The notes: generated from the sequence alone by a model not told the origin. 16,824 nucleotides of DNA from Acidobacteria bacterium AH-259-L09 (GCA_027717875.1 JALLOL010000022.1:1-16824); one strand, 5' to 3'. Numbered from the stretch's first letter, positions 1-6,271 are shown. Translations and numbers: made by a program.

Positions 1-2
1 CA

Positions 3-47
3 TCGACGTTAAAGGAAATGATCCCAGAAACTAGAATTGAGGTGTAG
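3..47 (+). CDS. 3' end of a cassette gene (partial, unidentified)
   Basis: Frame 3 is open from the left edge and stops at TAG 45-47, just before the R'' box of the first attC at 54-60. Only about 14 codons are visible, so no product can be named. The placement fits the end of a cassette gene whose start lies outside the window, but an open stretch this short could be chance. Confidence 0.25.
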   Translation, partial: STLKEMIPETRIEV

Positions 48-53
48 TCAAAG

Positions 54-171
54 TGCTAACAAGTCGTTCCACCGGACACACAAGGTTACGCGCCTTTTGT
101 CGATTTCGCTTCGCTTCATTATTGCATAAGAGGCGCTCCATTTTGCGTGCCGCTGAACTCAAGCGTTATGC
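54..171 (+). other. attC: attC recombination site (long, imperfect)
   Basis: R'' is TGCTAAC at 54-60 and R' is GTTATGC at 165-171. The left arm after R'' (AAGTCGTTCCACCGGACAC) resembles known attC left arms and is partly complementary to the right arm before R' (GTGCCGCTGAACTCAAGC). At about 118 bp it is in the size range of long chromosomal-integron sites. A shorter alternative uses a degenerate R'' at 124-130. Confidence 0.55.
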
Positions 172-185
172 AGGAGGAATGAACA

Positions 186-620
186 ATGCCTACGTGGTTC
201 ATCATCCTGATGGGTTCTATGTTCGTCGTCGGGGTCATAGGTATCGCGGTCGCCGTTGTGGTAGCCAGGCGTATCCTACGCAAGGTGGACAAGCTCTTCG
301 CGGAGACCAAACGGGACGACGCACTCGTTCACGACAAGTGTATGATTCGAGATGGAGCCATTCATTGCCCTGGTGTGATCCAGGTTGTCGGCCGTACTTT
401 GATCATACAGACGGTGTTTGACAAACGTCGCGAGATCCCATTGTCGCAGGTCATCCTCAGGAGGGAAGCTACTGGCATTGGAAGGGTAGATTTTGGAAGG
501 GCAGGGTGGTGGGGCAAGAGGATTTTCCTTTTGGACACTCCGGAAACGTCCAATCTCGCAATCGGTCTCAAGAATCCGGAGCCATGGCGAGAAGTGTTCG
601 GCAAAAAAGAGATGGCATAA
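186..620 (+). CDS. Cassette-encoded small membrane protein of unknown function
   Basis: This 144-residue protein has one N-terminal transmembrane helix (about residues 4-27, rich in V, I, A and G) followed by a basic RRILRKVDK stretch, so the rest is probably cytoplasmic. The soluble part (about 55-140) alternates short hydrophobic strands with charged turns, which could be a PH-like beta fold; that is a guess from pattern only. ATG 186 is chosen because AGGAGG at 172-177 sits 8 nt upstream; an ATG at 179 is in another frame. The TAA stop (618-620) lies inside the R'' box of the next attC, a hallmark of a cassette gene. I do not recognise the family. Confidence 0.75.
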   Translation: MPTWFIILMGSMFVVGVIGIAVAVVVARRILRKVDKLFAETKRDDALVHDKCMIRDGAIHCPGVIQVVGRTLIIQTVFDKRREIPLSQVILRREATGIGRVDFGRAGWWGKRIFLLDTPETSNLAIGLKNPEPWREVFGKKEMA

Positions 621-673
621 CCAACTCTTGCACCGGACGGCGTGACCGCCGCCGGTGAAGAGTGTCGTTAGGC
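615..673 (+). other. attC: attC site (59 bp, canonical)
   Basis: R'' GCATAAC (615-621) and R' GTTAGGC (667-673) bound a strong imperfect hairpin. The left arm CAACTCTTGCACCGGACGGCG pairs with the right arm CGCCGCCGGTGAAGAGTG except for two extra bases, G and A, on the left arm. These are the extrahelical bases that set strand choice in attC recombination. The length matches the original '59-base element'. Confidence 0.9.
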
Positions 674-686
674 GTCGTAAGAAAAT

Positions 687-1253
687 ATGATTAGGTGGCT
701 CGTTATCGGACTCATGCTGATAGGAAGCCTCTCGTATTGGTGCAGACTACAAGCACGAAGGCAGATCGAGGAATCCCAAAGACTATCGGTTACAACGGTT
801 GTAGGGGTATGGATCGTCTATCTCGGGCACGCTGCCTTGACGGTATTCTCGGCGGTGTTGAGTATCTGGTCTCTGCCATGGCCGCGGTTGATGAGTCTGT
901 GGCTGGGCTGCACAGCCATTGCGTTGGGGGCCATTTTACTGGTTTTGGGGATGATGACGTTTCGGTCATTTCAACGGATGAATGGTAGGCTTAATGATCG
1001 ACTGATCACGAGCGGCATCTATCGATGGAGTCGGAATCCGCAGAATGTTGGTTGGGGTCTTGCATTGTTTGGGATTGCGGTAGCTGGACGATCTGCCGTT
1101 GCACTTATCCTGACGGTCGTGTTTTGGGTGCGCTTTGGCCTATATGTTCGAGAGGAGGAACGGCAACTTGAAACTTCGTTTGGGGAGGAGTACTGCGACT
1201 ATCTCGCAACAAGTCACCGATACTTTGGTCCCCCGAGGCCAACCGCCGCCTAA
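687..1253 (+). CDS. Membrane methyltransferase, ICMT/PEMT-like, in a cassette
   Basis: The 188-residue integral membrane protein has about four or five hydrophobic helices (roughly 4-20, 38-65, 68-95, 120-150). The C-terminal half has the pattern of isoprenylcysteine carboxyl methyltransferase and phospholipid methyltransferase proteins: a GIYRWSRNPQNVGWGL segment (about 115-130), then RFGLYVREEERQLETSFGEEY and CDYLATSHRYFGPPRP near the C-terminus. The RxPxN-type core and the downstream EE residues are the cofactor-binding signature of this fold. The likely role is SAM-dependent methylation of a lipid or small hydrophobic molecule; the substrate cannot be inferred. ATG 687 follows attC by 13 nt, with only AAGAAAA upstream and no good SD. 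The TAA stop lies in the R'' box of the next attC. Confidence 0.75.
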   Translation: MIRWLVIGLMLIGSLSYWCRLQARRQIEESQRLSVTTVVGVWIVYLGHAALTVFSAVLSIWSLPWPRLMSLWLGCTAIALGAILLVLGMMTFRSFQRMNGRLNDRLITSGIYRWSRNPQNVGWGLALFGIAVAGRSAVALILTVVFWVRFGLYVREEERQLETSFGEEYCDYLATSHRYFGPPRPTAA

Positions 1254-1280
1254 AAAGGCGCTCGAGCGCCGCCGTTAGGC
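1248..1280 (+). other. attC: attC site, unusually short (33 bp)
   Basis: R'' is GCCTAAA (1248-1254; the final C of the consensus is A) and R' is GTTAGGC (1274-1280). Between them is essentially one perfect palindrome, GGCGCTCGAGCGCC (1257-1270). There is no variable terminal loop and no clear extrahelical base. It looks like an attC that lost its central part, or a minimal variant. Confidence 0.6.
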
Positions 1281-1298
1281 CGATTTCGGATGGTCTAG

Positions 1299-1724
1299 AT
1301 GGTCGCGTTATTTGGATTACTCGCTCTGTGGCTGGTTCCAGTCCTCACCTTTGTCTGGGCTCGACGTCAAGCGGCGGAGAGACTTTGGCGGCTGACAGGC
1401 GTTTCTTTTGGCGATGGACTTATCTCGCAAACCGAAATGTCCGGTCCCTGGGTGCCGATGCCCTGGAATTCACCCCAGGCTGGGCTGTCGGATGGTACTT
1501 CATTCCGATTGCGACTCTCTGGAAGCCGTACCAGGCTCTAAAGGAAACCTTCAAGGCGTCACATCCTGACTTCACTGAGAACTGGAGGCGGGCTCCGCAT
1601 CCTGCCATTATGCCTCTCTGGTGGACACTCTGGATCCTTGGAACCTTTGTCGGGCAGGCGGTATTCCGTACGGCGCTACGTGCTGAGACCATTAACGAGC
1701 TCCTTGCCTCGCATGGCGTTAGGC
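1299..1724 (+). pseudogene. Decayed DUF4328-type membrane protein cassette
   Basis: Two frames carry sequence that looks coding. From ATG 1299 one frame gives a hydrophobic N-terminus (MVALFGLLALWLVPVLTFVW) up to about 1400. A second frame then gives a convincing DUF4328 core: YLANRNVRSLGADALEF, PGWAVGWYFIPIATLWKPYQ, and later MPLWWTLWILGTFVGQAVF. The frames do not join, so there is a frameshift or a fusion of two cassettes near 1390-1400. The second frame runs straight through GTTAGGC (1718-1724) into the next cassette, and no matching R'' precedes that box. This suggests a deletion removed the gene's last part together with most of its attC. A sequencing error could explain the frameshift but not the missing attC arm. 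Confidence 0.6.
1690..1724 (+). other. Remnant of an attC site
   Basis: R' GTTAGGC is intact at 1718-1724 and marks the cassette boundary. The best upstream R'' candidate is CATTAAC at 1690-1696, which fits the consensus poorly and gives no paired arms. The site is probably a truncated attC. Confidence 0.4.
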
Positions 1725-1865
1725 CCACATCATGGAGAAATGTGTACACTCGAAGCAAGAATGGTTCCGCAAGTAAGAATCAGGCAATTCTCCGAGCTTC
1801 TCTGCGCTCTTCTCGTGATGGCAGGCTGTGCCGCGACGGCCGAAGATACTTCGAAGGAGGTAGGT

Positions 1866-2261
1866 ATGTCACCCAGACTCTATCGGGTCATTCTGCCGGT
1901 GACCGACATTGGAAGGGCCGAAGAGTTCTACGCGACTTTGTTTCAAGAGCCGGGCGAGAGAGTCTCGCCCGGGCGGCACTATTTCAACCTCGCTGGGACC
2001 ATCCTAGCTGTTTACGATCCAGTCTCAGATGGCGATCCGCTGGATGGAGGTTGGAAGCACCATCAGAACCAGTACATTTACATCGGTGTAGGAGATTTGG
2101 AGGCAGCATTCGACCGAGCTAAAGAGGCGGGAGCGTCACTGCTGAGTGAGAGGATCGAGACCATGCCTTGGGGCGAGCGCCTCTTCTATGCACGTGATCC
2201 ATTTCAGAATCCGATCTGTCTTGTAGACGATCAGACGCTTTTCATGGGCAGCGGTAGATAG
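1866..2261 (+). CDS. VOC-family (glyoxalase/bleomycin-resistance fold) protein in a cassette
   Basis: From ATG 1866 the product has 131 residues and one complete VOC module: an N-terminal strand RLYRVILPVTDI, a helix GRAEEFYATLF, a glycine-rich strand RVSPGRHYFNLAGTILAVYD, a second half starting YIYIGVGDLEAAFDRAKEAG, and the C-terminal strand ARDPFQNPICLVDD. VOC proteins bind a metal and include lyases, dioxygenases and antibiotic-binding proteins; the substrate here is unknown. ATG 1866 is preferred because GAAGGAGG (1853-1860) is well placed. The frame is also open upstream: starting at ATG 1761 would add a possible lipoprotein signal ending LLVMAGC, so an exported form cannot be excluded. 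The stop is 9 nt before R'' of the next attC. Confidence 0.8.
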   Translation: MSPRLYRVILPVTDIGRAEEFYATLFQEPGERVSPGRHYFNLAGTILAVYDPVSDGDPLDGGWKHHQNQYIYIGVGDLEAAFDRAKEAGASLLSERIETMPWGERLFYARDPFQNPICLVDDQTLFMGSGR

Positions 2262-2270
2262 CCTATTGGA

Positions 2271-2330
2271 GCCTAACCAGGCGATGGAGCGGACCGGCTT
2301 TGCCCGGCCGCTCATCGCCAGTCGTTAGGC
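2271..2330 (+). other. attC: attC site (60 bp, canonical)
   Basis: R'' GCCTAAC (2271-2277) and R' GTTAGGC (2324-2330) are exact inverted repeats. The arms CAGGCGATGGAGCGG and CCGCTCATCGCC pair with one or two extra bases, and a GGACCGG...CCGG inner stem closes a small loop. This is the clearest attC in the window. Confidence 0.93.
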
Positions 2331-2373
2331 TGACCAAGGGTGGGAATCCTCGAAGGGTCACTGGCATACTAAA

Positions 2374-2379
2374 TATGAT
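2374..2379 (+). promoter_or_regulatory. Possible -10 box for the toxin-antitoxin cassette
   Basis: TATGAT lies 16 nt before the toxin ATG and just after the attC, where cassette toxin-antitoxin pairs often carry their own promoter. No good -35 hexamer is visible 16-18 bp upstream, so this is weak. Confidence 0.3.
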
Positions 2380-2395
2380 AGAGTCCAAATAATGT

Positions 2396-2680
2396 ATGTG
2401 GGCGGTCTACGAGCATCGGCGCGTCGTGAAGCGGCTCGGCCGGCTCCCAATCGAGATCCTGAAACGATATGAAAAGTGGAAAGATATCGTAAGGATCTCT
2501 GGTCCAGCCGGGCTTCGGCTGATCAAAGGATTTCATGACGAGGCTCTAGCTGGAGAGTGGAAAGGGCATCGGTCCTCGCGCTTGGGGCAGCAATATCGGG
2601 TTATTTATAAAGTGGTGGCTCAGAAGGTTCTCGTGCAGGTTATCGACCTGACCGCCCACGACTATCGGAGGAAAAAATAG
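2396..2680 (+). CDS. RelE/HigB-type toxin of a type II toxin-antitoxin pair
   Basis: This 94-residue basic protein has the RelE/ParE superfamily layout: N-terminal helices (residues 5-35, HRRVVKRLGRLPIEILKRYEKW), a conserved link GLRLIKGFHDEALAGEWKG, then the strand block HRSSRLGQQYRVIYKV and the C-terminal VQVIDLTAHDYRRKK. Related toxins are ribosome-dependent mRNA endonucleases; the R, Y and terminal HDYR residues are typical of this group. It precedes its antitoxin (2691), the HigBA-like order. No clear Shine-Dalgarno precedes ATG 2396, and an ATG at 2392 is out of frame. The pair sits in one cassette and probably helps stabilise the array end. Confidence 0.85.
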   Translation: MWAVYEHRRVVKRLGRLPIEILKRYEKWKDIVRISGPAGLRLIKGFHDEALAGEWKGHRSSRLGQQYRVIYKVVAQKVLVQVIDLTAHDYRRKK

Positions 2681-2690
2681 CGAAGTCAAA

Positions 2691-2951
2691 ATGAAAGATT
2701 TTCGACCGGCGAAGAAAATCGTGGAGGTGTCGGTGGGAGAGTCCGTACGTATCGTGCGTGAACTGCAGGACCTGAGTCAAAATGAGCTTTCGAAATTGAC
2801 GGGGATTCCGCAGTCGACAATTTCAGCGATTGAAAATAACAAGGTAAGGCTGGGCGTTGAACGAGCGAAGGTCATTGCGAGGGCTCTAAAGTGTCATCCC
2901 GCCGTTCTTGTTTTTCCAGGATGGGAACTAGAAGAAGAGTCAGCAGCCTAA
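2691..2951 (+). CDS. XRE-type helix-turn-helix antitoxin (HigA-like)
   Basis: This 86-residue protein has a clear XRE/Cro-type HTH at about residues 18-72. Helices 2 and 3 read LSQNELSKLTGIPQSTISAI, followed by ENNKVRLGVERAKVIARALKCHP. It would bind the toxin and repress the pair's promoter. It starts 10 nt after the toxin stop, so the two are co-transcribed. The acidic C-terminus (ELEEESAA) is a typical flexible antitoxin end. The TAA stop (2949-2951) lies inside the R'' box GCCTAAC of the following attC, as expected for a cassette gene. Confidence 0.87.
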   Translation: MKDFRPAKKIVEVSVGESVRIVRELQDLSQNELSKLTGIPQSTISAIENNKVRLGVERAKVIARALKCHPAVLVFPGWELEEESAA

Positions 2952-3003
2952 CAAGGCGCTGAAGCTGACACCTGCGGTGCACCTTATCACCCACTCGTTA
3001 GAC
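2946..3003 (+). other. attC: attC site, last of the array
   Basis: R'' GCCTAAC (2946-2952) and R' GTTAGAC (2997-3003) are 58 bp end to end. The left arm AAGGCGCTG is typical, but the right arm (ACCCACTC) pairs with it poorly; the interior ACCTGCGGTGCACC can form a small stem. The divergent right half fits the terminal position of the array, which is often the oldest site. Confidence 0.7.
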
Positions 3004-3050
3004 GGCTGAAAGAAACAACTGATTCGGCGCTGCTGCAGTAGCTCTTGGGG

Positions 3051-3074
3051 CCGAGCCAGCAGCTGCTGACTCGG
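3051..3074. other. Strong short hairpin between array and tRNA genes
   Basis: CCGAG (3051-3055) pairs with CTCGG (3070-3074) and the interior CAGCAGCTGCTG is itself palindromic. It lies downstream of the minus-strand tRNA genes and could help end their transcript. It is followed on that strand by CCCCAAG, not a T-run, so it is not a textbook intrinsic terminator. Confidence 0.3.
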
Positions 3075-3126
3075 GCAGCATTCCGAGCGGGAAGTTCAGG
3101 CTCAACTCCGCCTCCATAAACCCTGG

Positions 3127-3216
<90 letters not shown>

Positions 3217-3231
3217 CAAGCGAGGGGAAAT

Positions 3232-3324
3232 CGGAGGAGGTGGGATTCGAACCCACGTGCCCGGCTCAACACCAGGCAACCCGATTTCGAGTCGGGCCCG
3301 TTACGTCCACTTCGGTACTCCTCC
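3232..3324 (-). tRNA. tRNA-Ser (anticodon CGA)
   Basis: On the minus strand the acceptor arms GGAGGAG (3324-3318) and CTCCTCC pair, with discriminator G at 3232. The anticodon stem CCCGA/TCGGG encloses loop CTCGAAA, anticodon CGA. The T-arm GTGGGTTCGAATCCCAC and a long variable arm confirm class II tRNA-Ser. Unlike its neighbour, 15 bp downstream, no CCA is encoded: the next bases are ATT. Confidence 0.94.
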
Positions 3325-3337
3325 GTGTTTCAACTCT

Positions 3338-3366
3338 ATTACAGCCAGCTCTGTGGATGGTATAGT
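3338..3366 (+). promoter_or_regulatory. Probable sigma-70 promoter of ffs (and perhaps dnaX)
   Basis: ATTACA (3338-3343; 4 of 6 to TTGACA) and TATAGT (3361-3366) are separated by 17 bp. The -10 lies in a near-palindrome GGTATAGTATACC (3359-3371). The predicted start would be near 3373, upstream of the SRP RNA core. The spacing is ideal and the position is right. Confidence 0.55.
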
Positions 3367-3411
3367 ATACCTTTCGGTTGCGCATCAAGCAGCGGGGCCT
3401 GCTCTATCGTG

Positions 3412-3516
3412 ACAGGTCTCGGGCCCTGTGCAGCATGCCCCTCGAACCATGTCAGGTCCGGAAGGAAGCAGCATTAAGAGGGTCAACATGTGTGCCGCAG
3501 ATCTCCCGAGGCCTGG
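3412..3516 (+). ncRNA. ffs: Signal recognition particle RNA (4.5S-type)
   Basis: The universally conserved SRP domain IV is present at about 3451-3472 (CAGGTCCGGAAGGAAGCAGC core), with the GGAA tetraloop and the asymmetric-loop residues that bind the Ffh M domain. The flanks pair over a distance: AGGTCTCGGG (3414-3423) with CCCGAGGCCT (3505-3514), giving a hairpin of about 105 nt, the small bacterial type without an Alu domain. It guides Ffh-dependent targeting of nascent membrane proteins. The 5' and 3' ends are estimated from pairing; the primary transcript may start near 3373. Placement just upstream of dnaX is common in bacteria. Confidence 0.92.
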
Positions 3517-3597
3517 CCAAGCGGAGGATTTTTGCGCATTTTCGTGGAAAGAGCGCGGCGGCCGTCCTGCAAGCCCGGTATGTGCCTGAGGTAATCG

Positions 3598-5229
3598 ATG
3601 AGTTATCAGGTTTTGGCGCGCAAGTGGAGGCCCCAATGCTTTGAACAAGTGGTGGGGCAAGAGATCGTCACTCGGACCCTCCAGAATGCGATCACCAATG
3701 GCCGCGTCGCGCATGCCTTCCTATTTTCAGGTGTACGTGGGGTGGGAAAGACCAGTACGGCCCGTATTCTGGCCAAAGCCTTAAACTGCCAAAAAGGACC
3801 CACACCTTCGCCCTGCGGTGAGTGCCTTTGCTGCCAGGAGATTGCGGCCACAAACAACGTGGACGTGCTAGAGATCGATGCGGCTTCCAACACCGGTGTG
3901 GATAATGTCCGAGAACTCCGGGAGAGCGTCCGCTACGGGACGGCACGCGACCGCTTCAAAATCTTCATTATTGATGAAGTTCACATGCTCTCCAATGCTG
4001 CCTTCAACGCCTTGTTAAAGACGCTGGAAGAACCTCCGCCGCATGTGAAATTCATTCTGGCTACCACCGAGTACCATAAGATTCCGCTGACGATAACGTC
4101 GCGCTGCCAACAGTTCGATTTCAAGCCAATTTCTTTTCCCCTCATTCTCGAACGCTTGAAACTGATCAGCCGGGAAGAGGGAATTGAGATAAGCGATTAT
4201 GCCCTGCGGGCCATTGCCGCTGCCGCGCAAGGCAGTATGCGCGATGCCCAATCGGCCCTGGACCAAATTATGGCCTTCAGTGGCAAGCAGATCGGTGATG
4301 AAGATGTTCGAACCTTGTTGGGTGTGGTCGACGAGCGAGCAGTCATTACTTTGCTTGAGGCCGTGCTTCAGCGCGACAAAAAAAGTTTGATCGAGCAGGT
4401 CCAGGAGTTGGTGCACTCTGGAGTGGATCCTCAGAATTTCTGTAGGAAGCTGATTCACCATGTCAGAAATCTGATGGTCTGCAAAGTGACGGGGTGGGAG
4501 GAGCGCCTCTTGAATTTGCCTGATGCCGAAAAAGAAGCAATTCTAAAGCAGGCAGAACAGTTTTCTGAACTCGACCTGATTCGTTTTTATGATGTTCTTA
4601 ATCGCACCCACAACGAGCTGCGCTGGCATTCACATCCGCATGTTCACCTTGAAATGACGTTGATGAAGCTCATCGAGCTAGCTCAATTGCCGACTGTGGA
4701 ACAAGTTATTGACGAGCTGAAGTCAGAACAGAAGCTTGGAAGCCAGCGACAACCAGCTCAGCCGGTTCAGTCCGCTCAAGGGAGAACGCTTTTTGAAGCA
4801 CTCAGCAAGGGCTCATCTGGGGAAGTGAAGAAAGAGAGGAAGTCTGAATCGCCCACCGAATCAAAGGACAAAGAAGAGCCGGGCTCAGCCTCTCCGGTGA
4901 TTTCTCATTTGCTCTCAGCGGTACAGATAGAGAGTATCCGTCTTTATTCTTCGTTGCAGCATGCGTCCCAAACCACTTTTGGCAATGGGAAGCTTTCCAT
5001 TGTTTTTCCGACAGGTGAGGCCTTCCATCACGGGGTCGTGCTAGAGTCGGAGAATCAGGAGCGGCTGTCCCGACTGTGTGCAAAGATCACGGGCTCGACA
5101 CCAGAGATTGAAGTAAAGTTGGAAGAGCCGCTGGAGAATCTATCTGATCCGACCAAGGATCCGAAGGTGAAGGCCTTTATTGAAACCTTTCCTGGCAAAG
5201 TCATCGTCGAGAAGGAAATAGAGGATTGA
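3598..5229 (+). CDS. dnaX: DNA polymerase III subunit gamma/tau (clamp loader ATPase)
   Basis: This 543-residue clamp-loader subunit is built like DnaX. It has Walker A GVRGVGKT (45-52), a zinc site from C64, C73, C76 and C79, Walker B IIDEVH (124-129), sensor 1 KFILATTE (151-158) and the arginine-finger SRC motif (168-170). A lid and domain III follow to about residue 370, then a low-complexity charged linker (about 385-435) and a C-terminal tau-like domain. In the replisome it loads the sliding clamp and couples polymerase to helicase. ATG 3598 is supported by GAGGT at 3588-3592 and the family start MSYQVLARKWRP. No convincing gamma-producing frameshift site is seen. It is the first gene of dnaX-ybaB-recR; ybaB starts 4 nt after its stop. 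Confidence 0.97.
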   Translation: MSYQVLARKWRPQCFEQVVGQEIVTRTLQNAITNGRVAHAFLFSGVRGVGKTSTARILAKALNCQKGPTPSPCGECLCCQEIAATNNVDVLEIDAASNTGVDNVRELRESVRYGTARDRFKIFIIDEVHMLSNAAFNALLKTLEEPPPHVKFILATTEYHKIPLTITSRCQQFDFKPISFPLILERLKLISREEGIEISDYALRAIAAAAQGSMRDAQSALDQIMAFSGKQIGDEDVRTLLGVVDERAVITLLEAVLQRDKKSLIEQVQELVHSGVDPQNFCRKLIHHVRNLMVCKVTGWEERLLNLPDAEKEAILKQAEQFSELDLIRFYDVLNRTHNELRWHSHPHVHLEMTLMKLIELAQLPTVEQVIDELKSEQKLGSQRQPAQPVQSAQGRTLFEALSKGSSGEVKKERKSESPTESKDKEEPGSASPVISHLLSAVQIESIRLYSSLQHASQTTFGNGKLSIVFPTGEAFHHGVVLESENQERLSRLCAKITGSTPEIEVKLEEPLENLSDPTKDPKVKAFIETFPGKVIVEKEIED

Positions 5230-5233
5230 GAAA

Positions 5234-5530
5234 GTGCAGACCAAGAATTTTCAAAAACTCATGAAACAAGCGCAAGAGATGCAGGAGAAGCTGCAAGCGG
5301 AAATGGGGCAGCTTCGAGTGGAGGCCAGCAGCGGAGGTGGAATGGTGAACGTTACCATGGATGGAACCAAACAGCTTCTTTCTATCACCATTGATCCGGA
5401 GACAGTTGATCCGAACGATGTTGACATGCTTCAGGACCTGATACTGGCGGCTGTCAATGAGGCTGGGCGTCAGGTCGACGAAGCCTTGAGTACACATCTC
5501 GGCGGCTTTACACAGGGGTTGCTGGGGTAG
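5234..5530 (+). CDS. ybaB: YbaB/EbfC nucleoid-associated protein
   Basis: This 98-residue protein matches the YbaB/EbfC family in length and layout. It has an N-terminal amphipathic helix rich in M, Q and K (residues 4-30), a central beta region with GGGMVNVTMDG, a SITIDPETVDP segment, and a C-terminal helix. Members form dimers that bind DNA and are nearly always encoded between dnaX and recR. The start is GTG 5234, 4 nt after the dnaX stop, with AGAGGA just upstream. ATG 5261 would be an internal alternative that removes part of the first helix, so GTG is preferred. Confidence 0.93.
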   Translation: MQTKNFQKLMKQAQEMQEKLQAEMGQLRVEASSGGGMVNVTMDGTKQLLSITIDPETVDPNDVDMLQDLILAAVNEAGRQVDEALSTHLGGFTQGLLG

Positions 5531-5550
5531 CGTTGAAGAGACGATGGGGC

Positions 5551-5577
5551 AAGGGGACAAAGGAGACAAAGGGGACA
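5551..5577 (+). repeat. Module D repeat: three 9-bp units before recR
   Basis: AAGGGGACA, AAGGAGACA and AAGGGGACA follow one another at 5551-5559, 5560-5568 and 5569-5577, ending one base before the recR ATG. The same GGGGACA/GGAGACA motif edges the heptad arrays at 13812 and 14724. Here it also supplies the purine-rich context upstream of recR. Confidence 0.8.
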
Positions 5578-5578
5578 G

Positions 5579-6178
5579 ATGGTGAATCCGGTAGATCCGG
5601 TTCAGCGACTTATCGAAGAATTTAAGAAACTGCCGGGCATTGGCCCCAAATCCGCCCAGCGGTTGGTTTTCCACTTAATTCGCAGGCCCAATGAGCAATG
5701 TCAGAAGCTGGCTGAGGCCGTTTCCCAGTTGAAAGCCAGTTTGGTTTTGTGCTCAATCTGCAATAACATCACCGGAGTGGATCCCTGCCGTATCTGCACG
5801 AGTCCGAATCGGGATCCAAGACTGATCTGCGTCGTGGAAGAACCTTTCAACATTCTCTCAATCGAGAAGACCGGAATTTACAAAGGCCATTATCACGTTC
5901 TCCACGGTGCCATCTCTCCAATTAACGGAATTGGTCCGGACGATCTAAAGCTGGAAAATCTGTTGGGTCGCCTCACGAAGGCGAAGGTGGAGGAAGTGAT
6001 TGTGGCCACCAACCCTACCAGTGAGGGAGAGGCTACGGCTCTCTATCTATCGAAGCTCATCAAGCCTCTGAGTATTAAAACCACACGGATCGCTTCGGGA
6101 ATCCCGGTGGGCAGCGACCTGGAATATACGGACACGGTCACCCTTTCACGCGCGCTCTCAGGACGGCAGAGGCTGTAG
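5579..6178 (+). CDS. recR: Recombination mediator protein RecR
   Basis: This 199-residue protein has the RecR architecture: a helix-hairpin-helix (LPGIGPKSAQRL, 18-29), a Cys4 zinc finger (C58, C61, C70, C73), a Toprim domain from about residue 82 (VVEEP, then ATNPTSEGEATALYL at 143-157), and the conserved C-terminal DLEYTDTVTLSRAL. RecR works with RecO, and often RecF, to load RecA at gaps. ATG 5579 gives the family's normal length. Unusually, the leader is the module D repeat, with AAAGGGG ending 4 nt from the start and AGGAG 13 nt away, so the repeat provides whatever ribosome-binding site exists. Confidence 0.96.
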   Translation: MVNPVDPVQRLIEEFKKLPGIGPKSAQRLVFHLIRRPNEQCQKLAEAVSQLKASLVLCSICNNITGVDPCRICTSPNRDPRLICVVEEPFNILSIEKTGIYKGHYHVLHGAISPINGIGPDDLKLENLLGRLTKAKVEEVIVATNPTSEGEATALYLSKLIKPLSIKTTRIASGIPVGSDLEYTDTVTLSRALSGRQRL

Positions 6179-6181
6179 GGT

Positions 6182-6216
6182 AGAATCCAGAATCCAGAAT
6201 CCAGAATCCAGAATTA
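6182..6216 (+). repeat. Module A heptad repeat after recR
   Basis: AGAATCC is repeated four times exactly (6182-6209) and followed by the degenerate AGAATTA. It begins 3 nt after the recR stop. Its reverse complement recurs at 7638-7672 on the other side of the moa operon. Confidence 0.9.
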
Positions 6217-6236
6217 GAAGGAATTGCCTTCAACGT

Positions 6237-6271
6237 GAAACCTGAAACCTGGAACATGCGACATGAAACAC
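6237..6271 (+). repeat. Module B heptad repeat
   Basis: Units GAAACCT, GAAACCT, GGAACAT, GCGACAT and GAAACAC lie in strict 7-bp register. The inverted counterpart is at 7561-7602. Confidence 0.75.

Larger units (their letters stand above)
1..3003 (+). mobile_element. Distal part of a chromosomal integron cassette array
   Basis: Five small plus-strand genes or gene remnants alternate with sites ending in GTTRRRY (165-171, 667-673, 1274-1280, 1718-1724, 2324-2330, 2997-3003). Four of the sites have a matching R'' box (consensus RYYYAAC, one with a final A) and a hairpin-forming interior. Several genes stop inside or right next to R'', as usual for cassettes. Crossover between G and TT would define cassettes at about 166-667, 668-1274, 1275-1718, 1719-2324 and 2325-2997. 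No integrase or attI is present; because R' lies on the right of each cassette, intI should be left of the window. After 3003 the sequence changes to tRNA and housekeeping genes, so this is the far end of the array. Confidence 0.85.

Noticed and set aside
53..421. 122-codon frame starting at 53
   Set aside because: It begins inside the first attC and runs in the wrong frame through the 186-620 gene, which has the better ribosome-binding site and a clear membrane helix.
1638..1865. VOC gene starting at 1638
   Set aside because: This would cross the cassette boundary at 1718-1724; the start at 1866 has a strong Shine-Dalgarno, and 1761 is the only upstream alternative worth keeping.
4378..4385. 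A7-G run in dnaX as a gamma-producing slippage site
   Set aside because: The run is in phase as AAA AAA AGT preceded by C, so tandem -1 slippage is disfavoured. A shift here would truncate before domain III, unlike known gamma subunits.
4015..4461. 148-codon minus-strand frame inside dnaX
   Set aside because: It is antisense to conserved DnaX motifs, with no own start context or homology that I can see.
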